Positions 42,189 through 50,621 of a DNA stretch of 64,000 bases are shown here, piece after piece. The position numbers and the translations under genes were made by a program. The notes beneath the pieces are model-generated. The model made no database searches. It was not told the origin of the DNA and saw only the letters and a program-made list of their open reading frames with translations. Source of the stretch: Spongorhabdus nitratireducens. GTDB taxonomy: Bacteria; Pseudomonadota; Gammaproteobacteria; Pseudomonadales; Endozoicomonadaceae. How positions within the stretch are numbered: the stretch's first letter is position 1; each line of letters opens with the position of its first letter. Location of the stretch: positions 806,001-870,000 of the forward strand of contig CANDOC010000001.1 in NCBI GenBank assembly GCA_947387575.1. Direction: 5' to 3'.

Positions 42189-43769
42189 TTACTGCAGCCG
42201 CTCATACATAGCGACACCACCTTCAACGCCGTTATAGCCGATATAGAGCCGGCTACCGTCAGCATTGAAAACCGCAGCCTTGTAGCGGGGCCCCACAGCA
42301 ACCTGAGGCTTGTAGGTGCCTTCTTCGCCCATCCTTAATTGCTTTGCCTCGGTCATTTCACCGCTGTCACCCAGCTTCAGAAATGTCAGACGCTGGCCTC
42401 CCACTACCACCAGCAATTCGCTGTCCGGATGAAATACCAGGTGGTCTCCGCCTGCTTTAAACTCGTTGGGTGGCAGATTCTTTACCCGGGTTTCATCACG
42501 CTGCCAGATATTGACCCGGGAACCCACCACGGCCAGAAAACGTCCGTCCGGGCTGTAGGCGGTGTTGCGAGCTCTGTCGGTGGAATGCTGATACTTCTGG
42601 CATCCCAGGATGTCACACCGGCCTTCTGTTACCAGGCATTCTGAAATTGTGTCTTCATGCTCATTGATATAAGCCAGTGCGCCGTTGACACTGCTCATAC
42701 CTGCCACATTGGCGGAACGGATGGTTTCACCCAGAAAGCGTGGGTCGCCGTCATCCGGAACAGCAATAGTGCGAATGGTATTGCCGGTATCGTAGACACT
42801 GGAGCCTTCCGCCGTCATCAGACAGCTGTCCCCTGCAGCAAACACCGGCTGATGTTTGGACAAATTTAGCAACACCCCGCACTGGCGGGCATCACAACCC
42901 TGTTTGAAGATTTTCTGCAAGCCATTGGCAGAGGGCTGCCACAGAATAGTTTCACCGGTCAGGCCCAGAGTAGCCAGCCATTCACCATTTTCGCTGATAT
43001 TCATCCAGTTGGTACGGTCCAGCCCGCGATGGATGTATTGTTCTCCCGCTTCGTTTAAATGCGGAGTCGGCACGCCGAACCGGTCAAACTCAAATTCGGA
43101 CAGGGAAACTCCATCGGAGAAACTCACCCCATAGAGGCGGTTTTTCAGGATCTGCATGGCATCAAAGCTGATCGGCCCCCAGCCTTTCTGACGTTTTTTC
43201 TCATCCGGTTCCTGAGTAAAGTGGCCGATATAGCGCCAGCCGGAAGGCTGAATAACGGTTTCCCATTCATGGCGACTGACGCCGATACCCCGAACCGGTG
43301 CAAGATTAACCTGCTGACCATTAATAGTGGCCTGAATAAAGGCCTGAACAGTAGCCGGGCCGGTGTCATCCTCGTCATCATCATCGCCCAGGTCCGGTTG
43401 TGGCTTGCCGGTGCCGACCCAGACTTCTTTGGACTTGCGTTCTTTCTGCGGCATTTCACTGCGGCCATAGCCATAGACTTTGTACGGTTCCTGCTGCCCG
43501 GCCGGTGGTTTAAAGGTCACCGTCACCAGCAGACAGCCGTCCTCTTCCCGCGCAGGCGAGATATCGAAGTAAGGCGCCAATGACCGATCGCTCAGTGTCA
43601 GCCCGGACACCGCTGCTGCCGCAGGACGTTTATCTTGGCAATCTGTTAATTCCCGCTGTTCCGAGCCACCCGCAGGCACCTGTCCAAAGTACAGCGACCC
43701 GACAAAGGCGGCATGGCCAGTAAAGGGCAACAGCATCAGGATCGAGAACAGGACAGGCTTCAGATTCAT
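42189..43769 (-). CDS. Exported WD40-like protein
   Basis: A 526-residue protein with a signal peptide (PVLFSILMLLPFTGHAAF). The N-terminal part (about 20-190) includes an acidic DDDDEDD loop near 130; about 235-526 form repeated blades with GEWLATLGLTGETILWQ, RNTAYSPDGRFLAVVGSRVNIWQ and HLVFHPDSELLVVVGGQRL, the WD40 pattern. GGAG precedes the start. A periplasmic scaffold or sensor is likely. Partner unknown; compare the 493-residue protein at 20803. Confidence 0.75.
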   Translation of the reverse strand: MNLKPVLFSILMLLPFTGHAAFVGSLYFGQVPAGGSEQRELTDCQDKRPAAAAVSGLTLSDRSLAPYFDISPAREEDGCLLVTVTFKPPAGQQEPYKVYGYGRSEMPQKERKSKEVWVGTGKPQPDLGDDDDEDDTGPATVQAFIQATINGQQVNLAPVRGIGVSRHEWETVIQPSGWRYIGHFTQEPDEKKRQKGWGPISFDAMQILKNRLYGVSFSDGVSLSEFEFDRFGVPTPHLNEAGEQYIHRGLDRTNWMNISENGEWLATLGLTGETILWQPSANGLQKIFKQGCDARQCGVLLNLSKHQPVFAAGDSCLMTAEGSSVYDTGNTIRTIAVPDDGDPRFLGETIRSANVAGMSSVNGALAYINEHEDTISECLVTEGRCDILGCQKYQHSTDRARNTAYSPDGRFLAVVGSRVNIWQRDETRVKNLPPNEFKAGGDHLVFHPDSELLVVVGGQRLTFLKLGDSGEMTEAKQLRMGEEGTYKPQVAVGPRYKAAVFNADGSRLYIGYNGVEGGVAMYERLQ

Positions 43770-43924
43770 TGCGGGCTCCGCAGGGACTGGTTTAACAGTC
43801 CATCGGCGCTCTCGGCGGATGCTTGATAGCGCTGGTCAGCCTGATGATCATTGGCTTTCAGACAAATCCGGTGCCGCTCTGCCACGGCGCTGGATATAGC
43901 GTTGCATGGTGAATAAAGCGCACA

Positions 43925-43973
43925 ATAGTGCCACCTGTTTTTACGTGCTAGCATGCCATCAGCCAGACGACAC
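43925..43973 (+). promoter_or_regulatory. Dispersed promoter-leader module, copy D (short)
   Basis: ATAGTGCCA, 12 bp, TGCTAGCAT, 10 bp, AGACGACAC, as in the other copies, but the GGAGGCGGTAG part is missing and the ATG of the next gene (44007) follows after 33 bp. It shows that the upstream half is an independent unit. Confidence 0.65.
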
Positions 43974-44006
43974 AGAATACAGTTTTTAGGCACCCGGCTG
44001 GAAAAT

Positions 44007-44516
44007 ATGGATTACGAAGTCGTATTTGAAATATCAAAGATCGGATTGCAAGACCTGAGTTTTCTCTTACCCCTCCCGGGTATGATAATAATCTTGCTCT
44101 TGATCTATAAGAAGGCACCGGATTTTTCGGAACAGCACTTATCGATTTCCCGGCAATACGTAAAGAAACTCTGCGTAAGCTGCATAGGCTTTGCCGTTTT
44201 TATAGCGGTAGCCAGTACCAGTAATATCTATAACAAAAAACAGACGCTGCGAGCCCTGTATGAACAAGGCAGGTTTCATGTTGTTGAGGGTATCGTTGAA
44301 GACTTCGACCCGATGACATCCCGGGGAAATAAAAACGAAAGCTTTACTGTAAATGGCGTGATGTTTAAATATTCGGGTTATCGTATCACCCAGGGTTTCA
44401 ACCAGACGGCATCAGAAGGCGGCCCTGTCCGGGAAGGATTGCCGGTACGGGTTTCATATATTGATCAAGATAATACGATTATCAAACTGGAAACAGGCCG
44501 GATAGCCCATAACTAG
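44007..44516 (+). CDS. Membrane protein with soluble C-terminal domain
   Basis: A 169-residue protein with two transmembrane segments (about 18-38 and 54-72) and a beta-rich C-terminal domain (HVVEGIVEDFDPM, FTVNGVMFKYSGY, VRVSYIDQDNTIIKLE). ATG 44007 is preferred because the promoter module at 43925 ends just upstream; the longer frame from 43953 would lie inside it. The C-terminal fold resembles small OB-like periplasmic domains, by eye. Unknown function. Confidence 0.65.
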   Translation: MDYEVVFEISKIGLQDLSFLLPLPGMIIILLLIYKKAPDFSEQHLSISRQYVKKLCVSCIGFAVFIAVASTSNIYNKKQTLRALYEQGRFHVVEGIVEDFDPMTSRGNKNESFTVNGVMFKYSGYRITQGFNQTASEGGPVREGLPVRVSYIDQDNTIIKLETGRIAHN

Positions 44517-44542
44517 AGAACAACGGTTCAGTATCACTCACT

Positions 44543-44956
44543 ATGCGCACACTGCTTTTACTTTCTCTGCTGATATTGAACACAGCAACAGTCCGGGCCA
44601 ATGAAGCCATGCAACTGAATCACCGGCAATGTGATGAGTACAACCGGCACCAGCATGACTACAAGCGCCTCGGTCTTGCCAGTGGTGCCCAGCACAACAC
44701 TGTGTGTATTAATTACCAACCCCCTCAGGCTGGTGAATTTGAAAGTCTACCTCTGTTCGAAACATCAGGTCATTTTAAATACCGCAAAGCAGTGCTGCTT
44801 TCGATATCAACAGAAGATACCGGAGCGTGCTTCAGGTTTGCAGGGCTTGATAGCAGCGACTTTGAGATATGGATCAGACGACTCATAGCGGATTACTCCG
44901 ATATCACTGCGGATGACTACGTTATTAGTTTCAAAAAAAATCCTGTAATTAAATAA
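44543..44956 (+). CDS. Small exported protein
   Basis: A 137-residue protein with a signal peptide (RTLLLLSLLILNTATVRA). The mature part carries three cysteines (QCDEYN, TVCINY, ACFRFA) and a C-terminal acidic stretch. No family recognised. It follows the membrane gene by 26 bp and may share its transcript. A GCGCCTG/CAGGCGC hairpin ends it. Confidence 0.65.
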   Translation: MRTLLLLSLLILNTATVRANEAMQLNHRQCDEYNRHQHDYKRLGLASGAQHNTVCINYQPPQAGEFESLPLFETSGHFKYRKAVLLSISTEDTGACFRFAGLDSSDFEIWIRRLIADYSDITADDYVISFKKNPVIK

Positions 44957-44957
44957 C

Positions 44958-44980
44958 GCGCCTGGCATGCCAACAGGCGC
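44958..44980 (+). terminator. 7-bp hairpin after the exported-protein gene
   Basis: GCGCCTG (44958-44964) and CAGGCGC (44974-44980) pair around a loop that itself contains GGCATGCC. It starts two bases after the stop codon. Confidence 0.55.
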
Positions 44981-45068
44981 ACTACTACACTGCGACTTTA
45001 ACGTCGAAATATAAATTTAGTTAGCAATTACAGAAAATCAGAAGATAAAAATATCAATAAAATACAGA

Positions 45069-45434
45069 TCAGGACTTCACCCACGCCCATGCTTCATCGA
45101 GTTCGTCCGGATCAAAGTTATCAAGGTGAACATCAAACAATCTGGCAAAGGGTTTGTCTGCGGAAAGCCACCATTTCCAGAGTTTTTTCGAGGTTACAAA
45201 AGCAATTTTTTCCATTTGTCGGGTATGGGTTGAAATCCACTTGAAGTCTTCATAGCCAGCGGCCATATCCCATTCGGCATTATCATCAAGAATTACCAGC
45301 ATTCGAAGTTTTTTGTGCTCCTTCAGATGTTGTTCAATCTTACCCAGCCAGTACTTTTCCTCATCACCTGTAACTTTCCCTGATATTTTATAACCCAGCA
45401 CATCATCTGTGCTTTGTGGGAGAATCTCGATCAT
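45069..45434 (-). CDS. SpoIIAA-like STAS/SEC14-type protein
   Basis: A 121-residue protein matching the SpoIIAA-like family: VLGYKISGKVTGDEEKYWLGKIEQHL at the start, LRMLVILDDNAEWDMAAGYEDFKWI in the middle and a C-terminal FDVHLDNFDPDELDEAWAWV. The fold is shared with STAS and CRAL-TRIO proteins and may bind lipids or act in regulation. AGGTAA precedes the start. Alone and leftward among rightward genes. Confidence 0.75.
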   Translation of the reverse strand: MIEILPQSTDDVLGYKISGKVTGDEEKYWLGKIEQHLKEHKKLRMLVILDDNAEWDMAAGYEDFKWISTHTRQMEKIAFVTSKKLWKWWLSADKPFARLFDVHLDNFDPDELDEAWAWVKS

Positions 45435-45605
45435 AAGTGTTTACCTGTTTTAAGACACAGGAGATATAGTAATCACAATCCGTCAAAATGGTATTTTTTG
45501 AGACACATATGATTAAACAGTATTTGAATTTTTTATATTAATTTAATAGTTATAAATATCAGCACTAAGCCTTATCACCCGCCCTGGACAATATTGAAGT
45601 AGTCA

Positions 45606-46103
45606 ATGAAGAAGATATTACCGCTCGTTTTCGTAGCCATTTCCGGTTGCAGCACAATGGATCAGCATCCAGCCAGAACACCGAAACCTGCAATTACCAA
45701 AGCTCAGCTGACAGGATCCTGGCATTGTCTCGATCATGGTGAAAAAAAGGACGGAACAAAGGGTTCTGTTGACTCTATTACAACGTATAGCGATGACAAT
45801 ACATTTACCGGGACTGGTACTGTATCCATACGCCCCAAAGGATCAAGCACCGACTTGTTATACACGGTAGATATTCGCGGAACCTGGAAGCTTGAAGGAA
45901 GAATTGTCACCGATAAAACCGAAGTGGTAACCGCAAAACCACTCAATATCATTGCCCACCGGTCATTACAGAAAGTTCAGGTAGAACTGAACAAGGCGTT
46001 TTCCAAAAACATTTCCAATATGATCCTGTACATTGACGACGATAAAGTCATCTTCAAAAACAGCCGAAAAAAGCGAAGCCTCTGTCAGAAGGTCAAAACC
46101 TGA
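45606..46103 (+). CDS. Lipoprotein, paralogue 1 of 3
   Basis: A 165-residue protein with a lipobox (VAISGCSTM, Cys about 15). It shares with the proteins at 47677 and 58634 the signal, a short linker, L-T-G-S-W-x-C near residue 36, a DDNTFTGTG-like strand, a GTWxLxGRxxTD strand and a closing C. The fold looks like a small beta-barrel of the DUF/lipocalin-like kind. No function known. The leader AAGTAGTCA directly precedes the ATG and is echoed upstream of the paralogue at 47677. Confidence 0.7.
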   Translation: MKKILPLVFVAISGCSTMDQHPARTPKPAITKAQLTGSWHCLDHGEKKDGTKGSVDSITTYSDDNTFTGTGTVSIRPKGSSTDLLYTVDIRGTWKLEGRIVTDKTEVVTAKPLNIIAHRSLQKVQVELNKAFSKNISNMILYIDDDKVIFKNSRKKRSLCQKVKT

Positions 46104-46210
46104 CGCAGGCTAAACCCTTCGGATTAAATCCGGGCAGATATTGGCAAGCTGGCCCGGGTTCTGTTAAGACCGGTATTTCACAACAATACTAACAAAAGGA
46201 TTATCATCCC

Positions 46211-47227
46211 GTGCAGGATTCGCACCATGACGAAAAACAGGTCATAGCCGCCGTTAAAGTGTTTGCCCGGTCGATCAGCTCCAGTCGCAAGGTGGTTGCG
46301 GATATGACGGCTCTGATAGAAGCGACCAATCAACTGCCCCTGTCCAACCTGGAATACTGGGAGCGGTTAATCCGGTCAGAGTTTTATGCTGCCCTGCATG
46401 AAGCTGAGCAACCCGTTTTGAAGTTCTGGAAAAAATCGCCCCGCCCCAATGTTTTAACCTGGCTCGATCTGATCAGTCACGACGGCTATAAGCGGGAGAC
46501 AATCTTATGCTCCCTGAGTGGCGGTGCGCCCAACCGTTTCTTCTTTGCCCTCGCGCTGCGCCGACTGAACGACTGGGTCGCTCCGGTGCGGGCGGCCGCC
46601 AGGGAGAAGCTGCCTCAACTAGCAAAAGCTTCGAATGCTGCAGATGTGACGCATGCCCTTTGCGTTACCCTGCACCACTGGGACTCCTGGGGCCGGATAG
46701 AGCCGGAAGGTAAAGCCATCATTCTGCAGCTGCTGGCGGAGCAGAATACAGCGGAGGCACTAAAAGCCAGCATCATCTCCTCCAGCACCGGGCCAATGGC
46801 ACGCTTGCTGGCCCAGATCGGCCGTACATCAGCACTCGACAACTGCCTTGAAGAGATCGCAGCCTCAGCGATACAGCCTGCAGTCAGGGCCAGGGCATAT
46901 CGCAGCCTGTTTGAAGGGCGCATGACGTGGCCTGAAGGACGTAAATATGAATGGACAGATATTCGATATTGTGAAGGCAGACAGGTCGTTGTAACGGGAG
47001 AACGCAAGCTCACGATAACCACACCGTTCAGGAACCTTTTGGCCAGATCCGCCAATGATCCGTCTTCTCTTGTCAGGCGAATTGCCGCCGAGTTTTTTAT
47101 TCGTGAACTTGCAACGCTGGGTGAAGACGCGACCCAACTGGCTCGCCAGTTTGCTGCGGACGCTTCAGGGCCTGTTGCGGAAAGGGGAAGGTTTGCGCTG
47201 AAGCAACTGGAAACAATCAGGCATTAA
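46211..47227 (+). CDS. HEAT-like repeat protein
   Basis: A 338-residue, nearly all-helical cytoplasmic protein. Helical pairs with ALRRLNDWVAPVRAAAREKLPQLA (about 116-139) and LVRRIAAEFFIRELATLGEDA (about 280-300) fit HEAT repeats, which bind proteins or nucleic acid. The start is a GTG with AAAGGAT 12 bases upstream. The C-terminal third is Arg/Ala rich. No family assigned; similar solenoids occur as immunity proteins. Confidence 0.65.
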   Translation: MQDSHHDEKQVIAAVKVFARSISSSRKVVADMTALIEATNQLPLSNLEYWERLIRSEFYAALHEAEQPVLKFWKKSPRPNVLTWLDLISHDGYKRETILCSLSGGAPNRFFFALALRRLNDWVAPVRAAAREKLPQLAKASNAADVTHALCVTLHHWDSWGRIEPEGKAIILQLLAEQNTAEALKASIISSSTGPMARLLAQIGRTSALDNCLEEIAASAIQPAVRARAYRSLFEGRMTWPEGRKYEWTDIRYCEGRQVVVTGERKLTITTPFRNLLARSANDPSSLVRRIAAEFFIRELATLGEDATQLARQFAADASGPVAERGRFALKQLETIRH

Positions 47228-47254
47228 TACGGGCCCCTCCCAAATCGAGTCAAT

Positions 47255-47584
47255 ATGCTGGCAAGGGAACATGCCGAGATTACTCACGATGCCGGTATTC
47301 TCAAGCGGGTCGAAAAATACAACGGTTTGACCATTGAGCAGATCCAGGTGGGTGAAACAGAATCTATCAACGTTTTGATTGCCATGGCTCAACATCCGCT
47401 GCCAACCGGTGTTGTACTGCCCAATGGCAATATGGATATACTGGTTGCCACCGTGATTACCGACACCGAGATGCGCTGGTCGATGGTGCATGGCAGAGAT
47501 CAACTGCTCAACAAACTGATCGCCTCCGGCGCCGGGCAAATCAGCGTACGCGGCCGTCAGTCTGTAGTTGATGTGGTTGAGTAA
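47255..47584 (+). CDS. Protein of unknown function
   Basis: A 109-residue soluble protein. MLAREHAEITHDAGILKRVEKYNGL opens it, and a central LPTGVVLPNGNMDILVATVITDTEMRWSMVHG is beta-rich. No signal peptide or membrane segment. Ribosome binding is weak. It stands 27 bp after the HEAT-like gene and may be its partner. I do not recognise a family. Confidence 0.6.
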   Translation: MLAREHAEITHDAGILKRVEKYNGLTIEQIQVGETESINVLIAMAQHPLPTGVVLPNGNMDILVATVITDTEMRWSMVHGRDQLLNKLIASGAGQISVRGRQSVVDVVE

Positions 47585-47676
47585 CCGGAGAAAGCTGACA
47601 CCGAAGCAGCCACTGCCCAGCAGGCCAGACACAGTTCTGTTCCTGCCTCCAGTCCTATACAACAAAGAAGTAGTTA

Positions 47677-48171
47677 ATGAAAAAGTTATTGCCGTTTGTT
47701 TTTGTCGCCATTACCGGCTGTAGTACTGTCGATCAAAACATAGTCCCCACGCCTGAATCCGACATCACCAAAGCACGCCTGACAGGTTCATGGCAATGTA
47801 ATTCCGCGTCCTATATAGAAGACGCCCGATTGACTTTCAATATCGTAACGGAATACCGGGAAGACAATACATTCAAGGGTAGCGGAACCGTCACTGCCCG
47901 GTTCCGGCGTGACAATACCTATATCTCTTTCGCGCTTGATGCCAACGGCAGCTGGGGGCTGAACGGCAGAATTCTCACTGACCAGACAGAAGACGTAACG
48001 GTCAAGGCATTGAATGCCATTTCAGTGCGGATACAGCCAGAGTTTCAGGAGGAGATGGATAAGATGCGCGATGAACCTTCATCCAGCGTAGTTATTTATG
48101 TTGATGACCAAAAACTTGTGACTGAAGACCGCCGCAAGGAGCGGTCAAGCTGCGTGAAGATTAAAGCCTGA
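47677..48171 (+). CDS. Lipoprotein, paralogue 2 of 3
   Basis: A 164-residue protein with a lipobox (VAITGCSTV). From the N-terminus to residue 40 it is nearly the same as the paralogue at 45606 (KK-L/I-L-P-FVFVAI, then ITKA-LTGSW). The shared skeleton continues with REDNTFKGSGT, GSWGLNGRILTD and a final CVKIKA. The AAGTAGTTA leader before its ATG matches the 45606 copy, so duplication included the leader. About 1.6 kb separates the two. Unknown function. Confidence 0.7.
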   Translation: MKKLLPFVFVAITGCSTVDQNIVPTPESDITKARLTGSWQCNSASYIEDARLTFNIVTEYREDNTFKGSGTVTARFRRDNTYISFALDANGSWGLNGRILTDQTEDVTVKALNAISVRIQPEFQEEMDKMRDEPSSSVVIYVDDQKLVTEDRRKERSSCVKIKA

Positions 48172-48221
48172 TATGTACTGAAACCTTCAATACAGGTTAC
48201 GCAGGAACTTGTTTAATCGTA

Positions 48222-48253
48222 CCGGTAGCAGCTGTCTGACAGTCTGCTGCCGG
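48222..48253. terminator. Near-perfect 10-bp hairpin between convergent genes
   Basis: CCGGTAGCAG and CTGCTGCCGG pair with one mismatch around a 12-nt loop. It lies between the lipoprotein and the leftward RNase T2 gene; the right part overlaps neither stop. Confidence 0.55.
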
Positions 48254-48256
48254 CAC

Positions 48257-48955
48257 TTAGTTTTTCACCTGTGGGCAGGACATCGGTTCAAACTCGCCAC
48301 TCTCAAGCCGGGCAAAGCAAACACCAAACTCCCGTTTTGATACAAACAGGTTAAGTTCACTGAGTGTGGCATTGGCAAGTTTCATCCATTCGACCGCTTC
48401 CTTCGGGGTGAGGTCGGGAGATGGAATTTTGTATCGTTTATACAGATTCAGGGTGGTTTCAAAATACGCTTCAGCCGTATCAAAATCGCAGGCGCCGTGC
48501 TTCTCCCATTCACCCTGTAACAGCCTTGTACCCGGGCTCATACAAATATAGCGGGCAAGCAGATCAAGACTGACCGGGGCAAGATCGCCTTTGCAGAACC
48601 TGGGGTGTGCAGTTTTACTCTTGCTGATAAAGCCTGCTCTGGACTCGCCCCACAAACCATGGATTACCCAGCCAAAGTTATTACCGGAAGCGCACTGAAA
48701 AGCAACATCTTCCAGCCGGCCTTTTGCTTCCATGTACTGGCAGAAACGGGGTGAGTTGGAATAGACCAGAAGAAAGAAGTCCGTCGGAATATCATTCACA
48801 TAATCAATGCCGATGTCATAATCCGGATTTAATTGGCCTCTATCCACGGTACAGTATTGCCCGGCAGGGAGTATGGTCTTTCTGGTTTCGTCAGCTGTAC
48901 TGGCGCGGGGAGTCAGCCAAAAAAGAACCAGCAAAACAGCCAGTATATTCTTCAA
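48257..48955 (-). CDS. Exported RNase T2-family ribonuclease
   Basis: A 232-residue protein with a signal peptide (ILAVLLVLFWLTPRAST). The first active-site motif is WVIHGLWG with His99; the second is GEWEKHGAC with Glu149 to His153. In typical T2 enzymes the second motif is HEWxKHG: the first histidine is Gly here, while Glu, Lys and His remain. RNase T2 cuts RNA in periplasm or outside the cell. The start is TTG 48955, supported by GGGAG 8 bases upstream; no other codon fits the signal. Convergent with the lipoprotein gene. Confidence 0.85.
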   Translation of the reverse strand: MKNILAVLLVLFWLTPRASTADETRKTILPAGQYCTVDRGQLNPDYDIGIDYVNDIPTDFFLLVYSNSPRFCQYMEAKGRLEDVAFQCASGNNFGWVIHGLWGESRAGFISKSKTAHPRFCKGDLAPVSLDLLARYICMSPGTRLLQGEWEKHGACDFDTAEAYFETTLNLYKRYKIPSPDLTPKEAVEWMKLANATLSELNLFVSKREFGVCFARLESGEFEPMSCPQVKN

Positions 48956-49099
48956 AACAATATCTCCCTGTTGGTCTCCCGCGCCGTCCCGGGCCTCAGT
49001 TCAAAACTGTAACAGTCCTGCCGGAATAAACCGAAATTAAATTATGAAACAATACCTGCTTCCTTCCCTGCCAAACTCCCGCTCCGGCTGAAACGTACA

Positions 49100-49203
49100 A
49101 TAGTGCCAGTCATTGTTCCATGCTAGCATGCCTCAAATCAGACGACACAGGTCGTCACATCCAGCGATATCCTTCCGGGCATGGCAGCGGAGGCGGTAGC
49201 GTG
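49100..49203 (+). promoter_or_regulatory. Dispersed promoter-leader module, copy C
   Basis: ATAGTGCCA, 12 bp, TGCTAGCAT, 10 bp, AGACGACAC. Right after, GACGAC-ACAG-GTCGTC is a perfect hairpin. The leader ends GGAGGCGGTAGCGTG (49189-49203), in which GGAGG is a Shine-Dalgarno sequence 7 bases before a GTG. Confidence 0.7.
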
Positions 49204-49251
49204 TCTGCGTTTTACATTTCCCGCACCGAAATAACTGTAGAGATCACATGA
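49201..49251 (+). CDS. Predicted 16-residue leader peptide
   Basis: The GTG at 49201, 7 bases after GGAGG, opens 16 codons (start MSAFYISRTEI) and ends at TGA 49249-49251, which overlaps the next gene's ATG at 49248 as ATGA. This layout allows translational coupling. The equivalent GTG is present in copy B (with a longer frame) and replaced by GTA in copy A. Confidence 0.5.
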   Translation: MSAFYISRTEITVEIT

Positions 49252-49646
49252 AAGCATTCAGATCACCGGTTTATCTGTTCTCACTGGGCATGACGATTGC
49301 GAACATCCTATTCCTGTTTCTGGTGTTGCGCGGTTACGAATACGAAATCCTGCAGTTTATCGTGCTAGTGCTGGTCAATCTCACCATGACCCTGCCCTTC
49401 TCCGGTGTGGCTTATTATTTTGGTATTAAGAAGGCCGGCTCACACCCTTCTGTAGCGACAGCAGTAATGAATGGCTTTCTGGCCTTATCTACGACCCACC
49501 TGCTGGATAAATACCTCACTTTCAGCGAAACCAGCCCGTTTATGATTATTCCTGTAATTGCTGTCCTGTCTTTTGTTATCGGGTTGCGGGTATCCGGGCG
49601 GAAAAATACCAATAGCGCCATACAGCCATCCAGTCAGGCCCATTAA
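49248..49646 (+). CDS. DUF2798-like membrane protein
   Basis: A 132-residue protein with four hydrophobic segments (about 7-27, 34-56, 66-85, 100-118). PVYLFSLGMTIANILF and MTLPFSGVAYYFGIKKA resemble small four-helix DUF2798-type proteins. Its ATG overlaps the stop of the predicted leader peptide, and TAGAGATCAC could bind ribosomes independently. Unknown function. Confidence 0.65.
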   Translation: MKAFRSPVYLFSLGMTIANILFLFLVLRGYEYEILQFIVLVLVNLTMTLPFSGVAYYFGIKKAGSHPSVATAVMNGFLALSTTHLLDKYLTFSETSPFMIIPVIAVLSFVIGLRVSGRKNTNSAIQPSSQAH

Positions 49647-49703
49647 CAGCAAGCATCAGGCCTCAGGCTTTGTCATAAACAAATATCTATTCAGCAGTGC
49701 AGT

Positions 49704-50189
49704 ATGAATAAGACCAGAATAATCACCATCAACCTAATTTTAGGTTTGATGTTTTCCCTGTCCCATGTGCCAGTGGTTATTTTCAGGCTAATGGGTGACG
49801 CATCATTTCAGGATTTCAGCTTTATAAAACTGGCTCCCTATCTGACCATCGACATGATTCTGGTAGCCGGTTCGCTGCTGGCTTACTTCAGCAAGGAACT
49901 CACCAGAGAGCGGGTGATAATGGTGCAAGCCTGCGCCCTGATTGTCCTCAGTCTCATGCTGGTAGCCCCCATGTTGTGGTACCTGGTCACCTCTTTGCCG
50001 GACGGTAACTTCAGTGTTTCACTGGGTTATGGCGCGGCGATATCAGGCTATGCGGCCTATCTTGGCAAGACACTTTTCTACAAGGGCCAGCACAAAGTAA
50101 TGCTGAACCTGGGTTGGGTTGTGTTTGTTGCAACACTCTTTATTGAAGTGCTGCTGATGTACAGGTTCTTCTTTGCACATTTCACTTGA
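49704..50189 (+). CDS. Integral membrane protein
   Basis: A 161-residue protein with about five transmembrane segments (near 8-30, 42-62, 74-96, 108-125, 135-158). Charge is concentrated between segments 2 and 3 (SKELTRERV). No family recognised. It may form a unit with the preceding membrane protein, 57 bp upstream, and the following lipoprotein. Confidence 0.6.
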   Translation: MNKTRIITINLILGLMFSLSHVPVVIFRLMGDASFQDFSFIKLAPYLTIDMILVAGSLLAYFSKELTRERVIMVQACALIVLSLMLVAPMLWYLVTSLPDGNFSVSLGYGAAISGYAAYLGKTLFYKGQHKVMLNLGWVVFVATLFIEVLLMYRFFFAHFT

Positions 50190-50219
50190 TGCCAGTGACA
50201 TAACCTGAGTGATTTCTCT

Positions 50220-50576
50220 ATGAAAACAACACCCGCTGCTCTTGTTCTCTGTGTTGCGATTATGACAGGCTGTGCTGCCAGCAAACCTGCTACCACTGAC
50301 AGAGCGGAATCAGGTCCGCAAACATCAAAAACCATGGTTATTGAAGTTGCCCCGTTCAAGGCAGACTGCCATGGCATGATGCCCATGAAATGTCTGATCG
50401 TGGACGGTGACTACTTTTACAGTGATATTCAGGGCTTTGAGTTTATAAAAGGCTACAGGTACAAGCTGGAAATTCAGCGCATTCAGCAATACACCACTGA
50501 TAATGTGCCGGCTGACGCCAGTTTGTATCACTACAGGCTGATCAGGGTGTTGGAAAAAACCAAAGTGAAAAAATGA
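50220..50576 (+). CDS. DUF4377 lipoprotein
   Basis: A 118-residue protein with a lipobox (AIMTGCAAS, Cys about 18). The mature part matches DUF4377: C-x-x-x-x-P-M-K-C-L near 50-60, FYSDIQGFEFIKGYRYKLEI near 67-86 and PADASLYHYRLI near the end. The family occurs as a small outer-membrane-attached domain beside HslJ-like proteins; function unknown. Confidence 0.75.
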   Translation: MKTTPAALVLCVAIMTGCAASKPATTDRAESGPQTSKTMVIEVAPFKADCHGMMPMKCLIVDGDYFYSDIQGFEFIKGYRYKLEIQRIQQYTTDNVPADASLYHYRLIRVLEKTKVKK

Positions 50577-50621
50577 GAAGGTACTATTCACCAGAGCTTC
50601 TCAGGCATAAATGATGACAAT

